Source: Methylophaga thalassica MP (GTDB lineage: Bacteria > Pseudomonadota > Gammaproteobacteria > Nitrosococcales > Methylophagaceae). From it: a DNA stretch of 64,000 bases. Where the stretch lies: contig NZ_AFIG01000001.1 of NCBI RefSeq assembly GCF_000214595.1, positions 1,096,382 to 1,160,381 of the forward strand, written 5' to 3'. Under the pieces are notes generated by a model. The model was not told the origin of the DNA. It did no database searches and was given only the letters and a program-made list of their open reading frames with translations. Shown one piece after another: positions 8,773 to 16,149 of the stretch. How positions within the stretch are numbered: the first letter of the stretch is position 1; each line of letters opens with the position of its first letter. Made by a program: the position numbers and the translations under genes.

Positions 8773-9824
8773 ATCAACACAGCATTGTTTGGAATACCCT
8801 GAAACAAGCTGAGCTGGTAACTGGGGAGAAACCTCAGGGATTGACTCCCAGCACACCTTGGTACATTAAAACCTTATTGGCGATTGCCGGCTGGTTAGCA
8901 TCGCTCTTTATATTGTCTTTTCTTGGCTTAATGTTTAACCAATTATTAGAGTCAGTCGTTGCAGATATTATTCTGGGTAGTGGGATGATCTTTTTAGCTT
9001 ACCACTTACTTTTAAAACAGCATTCTGATTTTGTTGAGCATTTAGGTTTAGCGATGAGTCTGGCAGGTCAGGCACTGTTTATTTTTGCCGTTATTCAGTG
9101 GCAAAGCACGACATACCTGACAAGCTGGCTGGCTGCATTGTGTTTAAACATTGGGCTAGTGATATTAATGCCGCACTTTGTGCATCGGGTTATTTCTGCT
9201 TTTTTTGTCTGTATCTGCCTGGCAGGAGTGATGACAGAGTTGGGTCTTTATTCGCTTGCTATTCCTGTTGTTATGCTGTCGTGCGCCTGGTGTTGGTTAC
9301 ATGAGTTTGTTTCTGTGCGCTGGCATGGACATATTACAGCGATGGGGTATGGCTCTATCCTGGCCTTGCTCGTAATTCAAACTACGCAGATATTTGATTC
9401 TGGAATGACGTTGTTGATGGATGAGCATCTGCTTGAGCAGTACATCCGTTTTTCCTGGACTTCGGTGATAGCAGCCGCTGTTATTCTGTACGTTACGGTG
9501 ATGTTAATTAAACAGCATCAGTCTTTAACACATTCATCTTCTATTTATATTTTTCTGTTGGCCCTTATATTTGCTGCGGTGGCATTTAATATCGCTGGTT
9601 TGTATATTGCCGTGATGATTATGGTATTGGGCTTTGCCAGTGGGCATCGCCTGTTAATAGGTTCTGGTATTGTTTTTTTGCTGTTTTGTATTAGCCATTA
9701 TTATTACGTTTTGAATACGACGCTATTAATGAAATCCATCAGTTTATTGGTGTTGGGGATCGTTTTAATCGGCTTATATTGGTGTTTACCTAAACTGTTT
9801 GGAGGTAAACATGAAGCTAACTAA
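8769..9824 (+). CDS. DUF4401 membrane protein
   Basis: A 351-residue polytopic membrane protein with about ten helices after an N-terminal cytoplasmic piece containing PWYIKTLLAIAGWLASLFIL. That opening and the alternation of short loops match DUF4401. It overlaps the upstream DUF2157 gene by four bases and the downstream GDYXXLXY gene by 14, so the three proteins are likely co-translated and may form one inner-membrane complex. Biochemical function is unknown. Confidence 0.83.
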   Translation: MNQHSIVWNTLKQAELVTGEKPQGLTPSTPWYIKTLLAIAGWLASLFILSFLGLMFNQLLESVVADIILGSGMIFLAYHLLLKQHSDFVEHLGLAMSLAGQALFIFAVIQWQSTTYLTSWLAALCLNIGLVILMPHFVHRVISAFFVCICLAGVMTELGLYSLAIPVVMLSCAWCWLHEFVSVRWHGHITAMGYGSILALLVIQTTQIFDSGMTLLMDEHLLEQYIRFSWTSVIAAAVILYVTVMLIKQHQSLTHSSSIYIFLLALIFAAVAFNIAGLYIAVMIMVLGFASGHRLLIGSGIVFLLFCISHYYYVLNTTLLMKSISLLVLGIVLIGLYWCLPKLFGGKHEAN

Positions 9825-10308
9825 GCTTGTCGCTGTACTGGGGTTGTTGCTGATATTGCTTGCTGTGAACTGGTCAATTTATAAACAGGAGCAGGTTTTA
9901 GCACAGGGTAAAACCGTTTTATTGAAATTAGCTCCGGTGGATCCTCGCTCATTGATGCGAGGGGATTATATGGCGCTGCAATTTGAGATAGCCAATCAGA
10001 TTCGCTCAGCACTTCTTCATCAAAACGCTGACTCGCAAACGCCGTATAAATTAGAACCGCAAGAGGGCTATGTGGTGGTAAAACTCAACCAGCAAAATCA
10101 GGCTGAGTTTGTCAGAATTGACCATGGTGACGCCTTAGTGGGAAACGAGTTGCGTTTATTTTTTCGGGTTAGACACGGCATGGTTAAGTTTGCTACCAAT
10201 GCCTTTTTTTTCCAGGAAGGCAAAGCATCAGAATACGAAAACGCCGAGTTTGGTGAGTTCAGGGTAGGGGATGATGGTAACTTGCTTCTCGTTGATTTAA
10301 AGCAGTAA
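9811..10308 (+). CDS. GDYXXLXY-domain exported or membrane-anchored protein
   Basis: About 165 residues. An N-terminal hydrophobic helix (LVAVLGLLLILLAVNWSIY) serves as anchor or signal. It is followed by the defining motif PVDPRSLMRGDYMALQFEI, a GDYxxLxY domain with F for the last Y, and a beta-rich soluble part, presumably periplasmic. GGAGGT lies four bases before the ATG at 9811; the upstream TTG at 9799 lies on this ribosome site and is rejected. It is the last gene of the DUF2157-DUF4401 operon. Function unknown. Confidence 0.88.
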   Translation: MKLTKLVAVLGLLLILLAVNWSIYKQEQVLAQGKTVLLKLAPVDPRSLMRGDYMALQFEIANQIRSALLHQNADSQTPYKLEPQEGYVVVKLNQQNQAEFVRIDHGDALVGNELRLFFRVRHGMVKFATNAFFFQEGKASEYENAEFGEFRVGDDGNLLLVDLKQ

Positions 10309-10327
10309 GTTACCACCACCATTTTTG

Positions 10328-11386
10328 CTAGACATCGCGTTTACGTAATTTCTGATACAGCGCTGTTAACAAGGCTTCGGTGTCGTTCCAGCCCATGCAG
10401 GCATCGGTGATAGATTGACCATATATAGGTTGATCTGAATCATTTTGTTTACCCGCTTCAATATAGCTTTCCAGCATTAGCCCTAATATGCCGCTGTTAC
10501 CAGCAAGATGTTGATCAACCACATGGTGGGCTATTTCCATTTGGCGTTCATATTGTTTTAGTGAGTTGTCATGGCTACAGTCAATCAGTACTTTTTCGTG
10601 ACAGTCATTGGCTGACAGTTGACTAAGCGCATGATGTATTGAGTCAGCGTCATAATTTGTCAGCCCTTGTCCTCCACGCAAGATAAGGTGGGTGTCAGGG
10701 TTGCCTCGGGTATTAATAATACTGATTTGTCCGTCATCATCGATACCAAGTGTATGGTGTCCGCGCGATGAAGCATGCATGGCATTGATCGCACTGCTTA
10801 TCCGGCCATCGGTGCTGTTTTTGATACCTACCGGGCAGGGCAGATGACTAACTAGTTCACGATGAGGTTGAGACTCTGATGTACGTGCACCTATTGCTGC
10901 CCAGCTGATAAGGTCATCCAGGTAACTCATCACCAGAGGATGCAGTGCTTCGCTAGCCAGTGGTAAGCCTAACGCTGACAATTGCAGTAATACCTGTCTT
11001 GAACGGTGTAAACCTAAAGCCATGTTGCCACGACCGTCTCTTAACGAATCGTAGGCAAGTCCCTTCCAACCATGGGTTGTTCGTGGCTTTTCCACGTAAG
11101 AACGCATCACAATCAGCAACTTATCATCCACTTGCCTGGCAAGTTTTGCCAGTCGTTTTCCATAATCTAAAGCAGCCGCTTCATCATCAATCGAGCATGG
11201 ACCAACAATAACCATGAAGCGATTATCATGACCATTTAATAGCCTAACGATCTGCATCCGTTGTTGCTGAATTTGTGATGATAACTGAGTGTTTAGTGGC
11301 AAAGTGTCTCTGAGTTGCCTGGGGGTAGGCAATTTCAACTCATCTGAAGCTAACTGATGTTGTTGACGCTGAATGGTTGAGGTCAT
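10328..11386 (-). CDS. aroF: 3-deoxy-7-phosphoheptulonate synthase (DAHP synthase, class I)
   Basis: A 352-residue enzyme that condenses phosphoenolpyruvate and erythrose 4-phosphate, the first step of the shikimate pathway. Seen motifs: VGPCSID (metal-binding Cys), VMRSYVEKPRTTHGWKGL (PEP site), IGARTSESQPHRE, GIKN, LRGGQG, IDCSHDN (metal His), LMLESY (metal Glu) and SITDACMGW (metal Asp). It resembles AroF slightly more than AroG (GLPLASEAL, then GNPD), but several family-conserved positions differ (GARTSES for GARTTES), so isozyme naming is tentative. AAGGAG precedes the ATG. The 5' region holds an aromatic leader peptide and a terminator, implying control by transcription attenuation. Confidence 0.93.
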   Translation of the reverse strand: MTSTIQRQQHQLASDELKLPTPRQLRDTLPLNTQLSSQIQQQRMQIVRLLNGHDNRFMVIVGPCSIDDEAAALDYGKRLAKLARQVDDKLLIVMRSYVEKPRTTHGWKGLAYDSLRDGRGNMALGLHRSRQVLLQLSALGLPLASEALHPLVMSYLDDLISWAAIGARTSESQPHRELVSHLPCPVGIKNSTDGRISSAINAMHASSRGHHTLGIDDDGQISIINTRGNPDTHLILRGGQGLTNYDADSIHHALSQLSANDCHEKVLIDCSHDNSLKQYERQMEIAHHVVDQHLAGNSGILGLMLESYIEAGKQNDSDQPIYGQSITDACMGWNDTEALLTALYQKLRKRDV

Positions 11387-11456
11387 GAGATGTGGCTCCT
11401 TAAACAGTGGAGACCGGACTGAGTCAGAATAGGCATAGCAAATACTCTCTACATAT

Positions 11457-11493
11457 AAAAAAACCCCGGTGGACTGACTGACCATTCGGGGTT
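11457..11493 (-). terminator. intrinsic terminator in the DAHP synthase leader (attenuator)
   Basis: Read on the minus strand, AACCCCG (11493-11487) pairs with CGGGGTT (11468-11462); TGG and CCA can extend the stem inside, and seven T follow. It lies about 70 bases before the DAHP synthase start, on the same strand and after the leader peptide, not at a gene end, which marks it as an attenuator. Confidence 0.88.
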
Positions 11494-11498
11494 CTTAT

Positions 11499-11558
11499 GG
11501 TAGTCAGCGAATGCCGGACTACCTTGAACTATTAATTAAGTACTATAGGTGAGCCGGC
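11499..11558 (-). promoter_or_regulatory. competing RNA stems of the aromatic attenuator
   Basis: Minus-strand RNA shows three mutually exclusive pairings. B-C: 11558-11548 (GCCGGCTCACC) with 11523-11513 (GGTAGTCCGGC). C-D: GGTAGTC (11523-11517) with GACTACC (11505-11499), seven perfect pairs. D-E: CTGACTACC (11507-11499) with GGTCAGTCAG (11483-11474) inside the terminator loop, one bulge. Inferred logic: a ribosome stalled on the aromatic codons leaves B free, B-C forms, D is released to pair with E and the terminator is blocked. A ribosome at the leader stop covers B, C-D forms and transcription ends. Pairings were found by eye, without energies. Confidence 0.65.
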
Positions 11559-11668
11559 TTCTGGCTAAAAAAATAGCCATAAGCAAACCACCAAAACATA
11601 ACAACGCTATCTACCAGAGGCAGATATTGCCGAATTTGATTTGAAGCAAAGGTTGTTTGTGAGTTCAT
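11543..11668 (-). CDS. aromatic leader peptide of the DAHP synthase gene
   Basis: A 41-codon frame from ATG at 11668 to TAG at 11543. Its end reads MFWWFAYGYFFSQKPAHL: eight of ten codons at 11596-11567 are Phe, Trp or Tyr, including tandem TGG TGG and TTT TTT. This is the hallmark of attenuation leader peptides such as those of trp and pheA, here covering all three end products of the pathway that DAHP synthase opens. The stop sits just inside the first competing RNA stem. The ribosome site is weak, and an internal ATG (codon 24, 11599) could be the real start and would keep all control codons. The upstream gene ends at 11737 on the same strand; whether a separate promoter exists is unclear. 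Confidence 0.82.
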   Translation of the reverse strand: MNSQTTFASNQIRQYLPLVDSVVMFWWFAYGYFFSQKPAHL

Positions 11669-11736
11669 GAGTTGAATTCTAGGCTATCAAATCGATTTTG
11701 AAAACCTCTTGTCCTTATTAATTATTGACTGTGAGT

Positions 11737-12804
11737 TTAATGACACCACGGACAGGCAAGGGGTTCACCGATAAAAAGGCCTTCTCCAGGTTGCTGTACG
11801 GATTTCCAATAGGCTTCTATTAAGCTATCACCACCAACATAGCTTGGGATGAGAATTTGTGCATTAGGAAATTTTTGTGGGTAGTTGCAAGGTTCAATAA
11901 CGGTGCCATAGCTCCCTGTCGCTCCTGCCTCAAGCCAGCGAAAGGCTTTCATCTGACCTTGACTGCTAATGCCTGCGCCGCCGGTAGAAGTAAGATGATC
12001 AGCAATAGCGCCCGGGAGATAATGATTGCTTTTGATATCAGGTACCTGTGTGTAGCCGGTCAGATAAAACAAAATATTGTTTTTATTCTTAATACTGGTG
12101 CCCTGTGATCGAAGATGATCATCAACATAATGAATTTGTAATCCGTTTTGTTCTGGCCAGATATCAGCAAGTTTCTTGAACATCCGCCAGCGCGTGCTTC
12201 GTTGAACATCCTGAGTTCGAACTAAATAGGCATCTCCATGTGGCTGGCTATTGTCAGCTTTCACCCCTCTGTCGATCAGTTCTTTAACTTCGTCAAATCG
12301 AGGACCAGTCAACATCATAGTCAATCGAATGGTATCGCTTTGCCACAGTTGATGAGACTTTGCATTAAAAAAAGGACTGTTAGCTGTCATATGGCAACCT
12401 GATATGTGGCTTTTATTGTGACTGCAATATTTTTCGTCAAAGCCTAAGCTAAATGCACTGGTGATAGACATACAGCCAACACGATACGGAGCATGCCAGG
12501 TCAGCAGTAACACTTTTATCTGGTCAGTTAAATACGGTTTAATTTGTTGTTGAATATCGGCGAATTGGCTGGGACTTATCGTGCTATTGTTTGCTGTGCT
12601 TAGTTTTATGCCGACAAGTTGTGACTTCGGTACAGCACGCTTTTGGAGATAATAATCAGCAATCTTTTTCGACAGAGAATCATGTTGTTTGAATAAAACA
12701 AGCACATTTTTCCCTGTGAGTTGTTTTACCTGGTCAGCAGAACAGGGTAGAACCATCACAAAAACTGAAACTGTAAGAAAGAGAAGTTTTAATATTGATG
12801 ACAA
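11737..12804 (-). CDS. TIGR03790-type exported protein
   Basis: A 355-residue protein starting with a Sec-type signal peptide (LKLLFLTVSVFVMVLPCSA). The mature part begins with VLVLFKQHDSLSKKIADYYL and the phrase RAVPKSQLVGIKL, and later has LTGPRFDEVKELIDRGV and the closing GEGLFIGEPLACPW. These are features I associate with the TIGR03790 family, exported proteins of unknown function often found in bacteria with elaborate envelopes. It ends in a CPWC pair two residues before the stop. The only in-frame start is TTG at 12804, without a clear ribosome site. No terminator is visible between its stop and the leader peptide downstream. Family call is from memory of motifs. Confidence 0.7.
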   Translation of the reverse strand: MSSILKLLFLTVSVFVMVLPCSADQVKQLTGKNVLVLFKQHDSLSKKIADYYLQKRAVPKSQLVGIKLSTANNSTISPSQFADIQQQIKPYLTDQIKVLLLTWHAPYRVGCMSITSAFSLGFDEKYCSHNKSHISGCHMTANSPFFNAKSHQLWQSDTIRLTMMLTGPRFDEVKELIDRGVKADNSQPHGDAYLVRTQDVQRSTRWRMFKKLADIWPEQNGLQIHYVDDHLRSQGTSIKNKNNILFYLTGYTQVPDIKSNHYLPGAIADHLTSTGGAGISSQGQMKAFRWLEAGATGSYGTVIEPCNYPQKFPNAQILIPSYVGGDSLIEAYWKSVQQPGEGLFIGEPLACPWCH

Positions 12805-12875
12805 GTGACATTACTCATTGCGGTGAGTAGTTAGTCTAAGCAAGTAAAAAGCCTAAATCAATGAAAGGAAAATGA

Positions 12876-13328
12876 ATGAATAGGTCACCAGCTGGCTTAC
12901 GTTTAATAGCGATAATGGAGGCATCAAAGGGGACGATAGCCTTATTGATAAGCCTCGGACTACATGAGTTAATGGGCCAAAATCTTCAGCAATTGGCTGA
13001 AAAGCTTATTAATCATCTTCATCTTAACCCAGCCAGTTATTATCCGGGTCATCTGTTACAGGCACTGGCGGATATAAACAATACGAAATTGATTATAGTG
13101 ACAATCGCAGCGTTGCTTTATAGTTTTATCCGCTTTGTTGAAGCTTATGGTTTATGGCATCAGTATCGCTGGACGGAGTGGCTGGCTTTAGTCAGCAGTG
13201 TTGTATATTTACCTTTTGAGCTTTACGAACTCTACCAAAAAGTTACTTTATTAAGCTCACTGTTATTGATGATCAACACCTTGGTTGTCGTATATCTAGC
13301 CACTGTTCTAAACAAAGCCAGAACATAA
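12876..13328 (+). CDS. DUF2127 membrane protein
   Basis: A 150-residue protein with four hydrophobic helices. The N-terminal GLRLIAIMEASKGTIALL and the central FVEAYGLWHQYRWTEWLALV, then YLPFELYEL, are the DUF2127 signature (RlIaifkaikgl, then R.vEayGLw..R.WAEwla). Family members are small predicted inner-membrane proteins of unknown function. AAAGGAAA precedes the ATG at 12876. It is divergent from the TIGR03790 gene and is followed after about 80 bases by the diguanylate cyclase gene on the same strand, which may share its transcript. Confidence 0.87.
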   Translation: MNRSPAGLRLIAIMEASKGTIALLISLGLHELMGQNLQQLAEKLINHLHLNPASYYPGHLLQALADINNTKLIIVTIAALLYSFIRFVEAYGLWHQYRWTEWLALVSSVVYLPFELYELYQKVTLLSSLLLMINTLVVVYLATVLNKART

Positions 13329-13410
13329 AGTAACATTATTATGCTTGTGTACAAGTTAAGCTGTGATTAGTATGGGCAAATAGCCTACGAATCAGGTAAA
13401 GGTCTTTTTG

Positions 13411-15057
13411 ATGCGTGATAAGTCTAGTCCCAAGACAGCGGAAAAGTGGCGTGAGCAATTCATCGAACTTAGCCATGAACTTGAGCAGCAAAAGTTATAC
13501 GAACAGTTATTGGAACGTGGTCTTTCCCGTTTAGCATTGGCTGCCAATGGCATCGATGGTTGTCTTGATCCGCACCTTGATGCACTTAGAAAAAATCTTC
13601 GTGCCTCTGTCACCGATAAAACGGAGGTGGAGAAAACTCTTGCGGAGATAGAATCTGCAATCACGGCGATGGATGCCAAAAAAGCATCTAAATCGGATAT
13701 TGCTCAACTGCTTATAGCGTTGATCGATAAAATCAGTTGGCCGAAAACGCAAAAAAAACAGTTTGATAAACTCCGCAAACGTGCTGAAAAAAGTTCTGAT
13801 AAACAATTATCAGAGATTCTTGATGAAATCGCCCATCTAATCGAAGAAAGTTTTTCAGCAAAAAAAACAAAAGACCGAAATGGTTTTTTTTCACAGTTTT
13901 TACCGCTGAAACAGACAAAGTCCTCTTACACTGTTGTAGAGACTGACTTATCAGAGCAGGAAAGCAATGATGACGATAAGCCAGATTTTATTCATGAATC
14001 ACGAAAAGATGACTTTACTCCACAGATATTACTGACCGTATTACTGGAGAGGCTATCACTACCGACAGAGTTGAGTTCAAAAGCATCGCAATTAAGATTA
14101 AAAATACATGATGGCCTCAAAACGGAAGATGTGCCTGAAACCATATCTTCTATTGCGGATCTGGTCAGTGAGCTCAGCTCATCTGCCATGGCAGAAAAAA
14201 AAGAATATGAAAAATTTCTGCGAGACTTAACAAAGAAAATTACCTCGCTGGATAAATATCTGTATGAAGTGGTTAAGCAAGACCTCTCTGCTTTTGAACA
14301 AAGGCACAAATTGGCCGGAGATGTTGAGCAGACCATGGTTGAGTTAAGGACAGATATGGAAGGTGCGGCGGATTTTGTCGAAATAAAGTCTGTGCTTAGT
14401 CAACGTCTGGATCACCTCAATGAGCAGATTACTAATTATCAGCAAGCCGATAATACCCGCTTTGCTGAGTCTCAAAAGCAGATTGAAGCGTTAACACAGC
14501 GTCTGCATGAAATGGAGTCTGAAGCAAACGAACTCCGACTGGCTACCAGTAAGGCCCGTGCGTTGGCAATGAAAGATCCCTTAACCGGAATATGGAACCG
14601 TCAGGCTTTAACTGAAGTGCTACAGACGGAATACAGCCGCTGGGCTCGCTACCAAAAACCCCTAACCATGGTGGTGTGGGATGTTGACTACTTTAAAGCG
14701 GTAAATGACAAGTTTGGCCATAGTGCAGGGGATGTCGTGTTAAAAACCATCGCTCGCATTTTTAAAGACTCCACACGCCAGGCGGATTTTATCGCGCGCT
14801 TTGGGGGAGAAGAATTTGTTGGTTTGTTTCCTGAAATTAATTTAGAGCAAGGGTTGGAGATGGCGAATAAAATTCGTCAGACAATCGAAAACACGCAATT
14901 CCAACATAATGGTATCTCTGTTCCGATAACAACATCTGCCGGTTTAGCGACCTTTGAAAAAGGCGACACCATTGAGGATGTTTTTACCCGTGCCGATAAA
15001 GCTTTGTATGAAGCCAAAGGGCAGGGTCGAAATAATTGTCAGATAGAAAGAAAGTAA
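13411..15057 (+). CDS. soluble diguanylate cyclase with long coiled-coil N-terminus
   Basis: A 548-residue cytoplasmic protein. Residues 1-380 are charged and helical with heptad-like stretches (HLNEQITNYQQADNTRF, RLHEMESEANELRL) and no membrane helix. The C-terminal GGDEF domain has ALAMKDPLTGIWNRQAL at its start, the GTP-binding DVDYFKAVND, the active site GGEEF at about 465-469 and RQAD five residues upstream as an intact inhibitory site. It is predicted to synthesise c-di-GMP on dimerisation through the coiled coil. The start at 13411 is preferred over the TTG three bases upstream. The input signal is unknown. Confidence 0.92.
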   Translation: MRDKSSPKTAEKWREQFIELSHELEQQKLYEQLLERGLSRLALAANGIDGCLDPHLDALRKNLRASVTDKTEVEKTLAEIESAITAMDAKKASKSDIAQLLIALIDKISWPKTQKKQFDKLRKRAEKSSDKQLSEILDEIAHLIEESFSAKKTKDRNGFFSQFLPLKQTKSSYTVVETDLSEQESNDDDKPDFIHESRKDDFTPQILLTVLLERLSLPTELSSKASQLRLKIHDGLKTEDVPETISSIADLVSELSSSAMAEKKEYEKFLRDLTKKITSLDKYLYEVVKQDLSAFEQRHKLAGDVEQTMVELRTDMEGAADFVEIKSVLSQRLDHLNEQITNYQQADNTRFAESQKQIEALTQRLHEMESEANELRLATSKARALAMKDPLTGIWNRQALTEVLQTEYSRWARYQKPLTMVVWDVDYFKAVNDKFGHSAGDVVLKTIARIFKDSTRQADFIARFGGEEFVGLFPEINLEQGLEMANKIRQTIENTQFQHNGISVPITTSAGLATFEKGDTIEDVFTRADKALYEAKGQGRNNCQIERK

Positions 15058-15180
15058 ATTCAGGAACTATTCACAGCAGTATGACTGTCAACTAATACAG
15101 ATATTCAATTAAGACAATGTGAAGTCGTTTGAATATCGTTAAGGTTAATCCTTATTTTTTGAACTCAAAAAGGAGACAGT

Positions 15181-15615
15181 ATGAGTATTGTGAAGACTGG
15201 TTCGGCCATCTATAAAAGCCTCGGCAAAAAAGGAGAAGCCAGCGTCAGCACTGAAACGCCGGCACTCAAGGATCATCCTTATGGTTTTACTAGTCGATTT
15301 GAGGGTGGCAAAGGCACCAATCCCGAAGAACTCCTTGCAGCGGCCCATGCGGCCTGCTTCACCATGGCGCTCTCTTTTGCATTGGAAGGAGAAGGCTACA
15401 AAGACGGTGATTTAAAAACCGACGTATCTATCTTTCTCGATGAAGACGGTGATGGCTTTCGTATTAGCCGATCAAAATTATCTCTTACCGCGAAGGTGAA
15501 AGGTATCGATGAAAAAGAATTTGATCGTATAGCTCATGAAACTAAATTAGGTTGCCCTGTGAGTAAGTTATTTAATGCCGATATCGAGTTGGAATATACG
15601 CTTAACGCCGCATAA
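15181..15615 (+). CDS. osmC: OsmC-family peroxiredoxin
   Basis: A 144-residue protein matching OsmC in length and order: GFTSRFEGGKGTNPEELLAA, then AHAACFTMALS with the first redox cysteine, and ETKLGCPVSKLF with the second. OsmC reduces organic hydroperoxides using this Cys pair and acts as a homodimer in the cytoplasm; in E. coli it is induced by osmotic stress and stationary phase. AAAGGAGAC precedes the ATG. A strong terminator follows, so the gene is its own unit. Confidence 0.94.
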   Translation: MSIVKTGSAIYKSLGKKGEASVSTETPALKDHPYGFTSRFEGGKGTNPEELLAAAHAACFTMALSFALEGEGYKDGDLKTDVSIFLDEDGDGFRISRSKLSLTAKVKGIDEKEFDRIAHETKLGCPVSKLFNADIELEYTLNAA

Positions 15616-15634
15616 AAGCGTTCAGTAGAACTAT

Positions 15635-15680
15635 TGGCCTCACATAATAAATAGTATTTGATTATGTGAGGCCATTTTTA
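15635..15680 (+). terminator. terminator after osmC
   Basis: A perfect 14-base stem (TGGCCTCACATAAT at 15635-15648 with its complement at 15661-15674) around a 12-base loop, followed by five T. It ends just before the VOC gene, so a GTG inside its right arm is not a real start. Confidence 0.92.
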
Positions 15681-15692
15681 TGGATACCAATT

Positions 15693-16088
15693 ATGCATAT
15701 TAAGTCACTGGACCACCTTGTTTTAACGGTTAACTCGATTAACGACACGGTTGATTTCTATTGTCATATTTTAGGAATGGAAAAAATCGTCTTTGCAGAG
15801 AATCGTGTTGCGTTATTATTTGGTAGTCAAAAAATTAATCTGCATGAGCGTGGTAAAGAGTTCGAACCCAAAGCACAATATGTCAGGACTGGAAGTGCTG
15901 ACTTATGTTTCATCGTAGAAACACCGTTAACCAGTGTTATTGCTGAACTTAACCATAAACAGGTAAAAATTATCGATGGTCCAGTGATGAGGACAGGTGC
16001 TCAGGGCGCTATTGAATCTGTTTATCTTTATGATCCAGATGGCAACCTTATTGAATTATCTAACTATATAGAGCCTTCGGCTCGGTAA
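15693..16088 (+). CDS. VOC-superfamily (glyoxalase/dioxygenase fold) protein
   Basis: About 131 residues from the ATG at 15693. It has the paired beta-alpha-beta-beta-beta modules of the vicinal oxygen chelate fold: IKSLDHLVLTVNSINDTVDF with the first metal His, LHERGKEF in the middle, SADLCFIVETPL, and a final YLYDPDGNLIELSNY carrying the metal Glu. Proteins of this shape include glyoxalase I, fosfomycin resistance enzymes and ring-cleavage dioxygenases; this one is close to generic VOC proteins near 130 residues. The substrate cannot be told. It starts right after the osmC terminator and must have its own promoter or depend on read-through. Confidence 0.88.
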   Translation: MHIKSLDHLVLTVNSINDTVDFYCHILGMEKIVFAENRVALLFGSQKINLHERGKEFEPKAQYVRTGSADLCFIVETPLTSVIAELNHKQVKIIDGPVMRTGAQGAIESVYLYDPDGNLIELSNYIEPSAR

Positions 16089-16149
16089 AAATAGTCAACA
16101 GCAATCAATTTGCATGTTTGTCAGCAAGTATTTTAATCAGAGTGAGTTT

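Noticed and set aside
14001-14340. Long antisense frames over the GGDEF gene and many similar frames elsewhere (for example 35459-35913, 62772-63335)
   Set aside because: They lie opposite clearly conserved genes, lack ribosome sites and have no family resemblance, so they are shadows of the real coding strand.
15666-15692. GTG at 15666 as the start of the VOC gene
   Set aside because: It lies inside the right arm of the osmC terminator; the ATG at 15693 begins the conserved fold.
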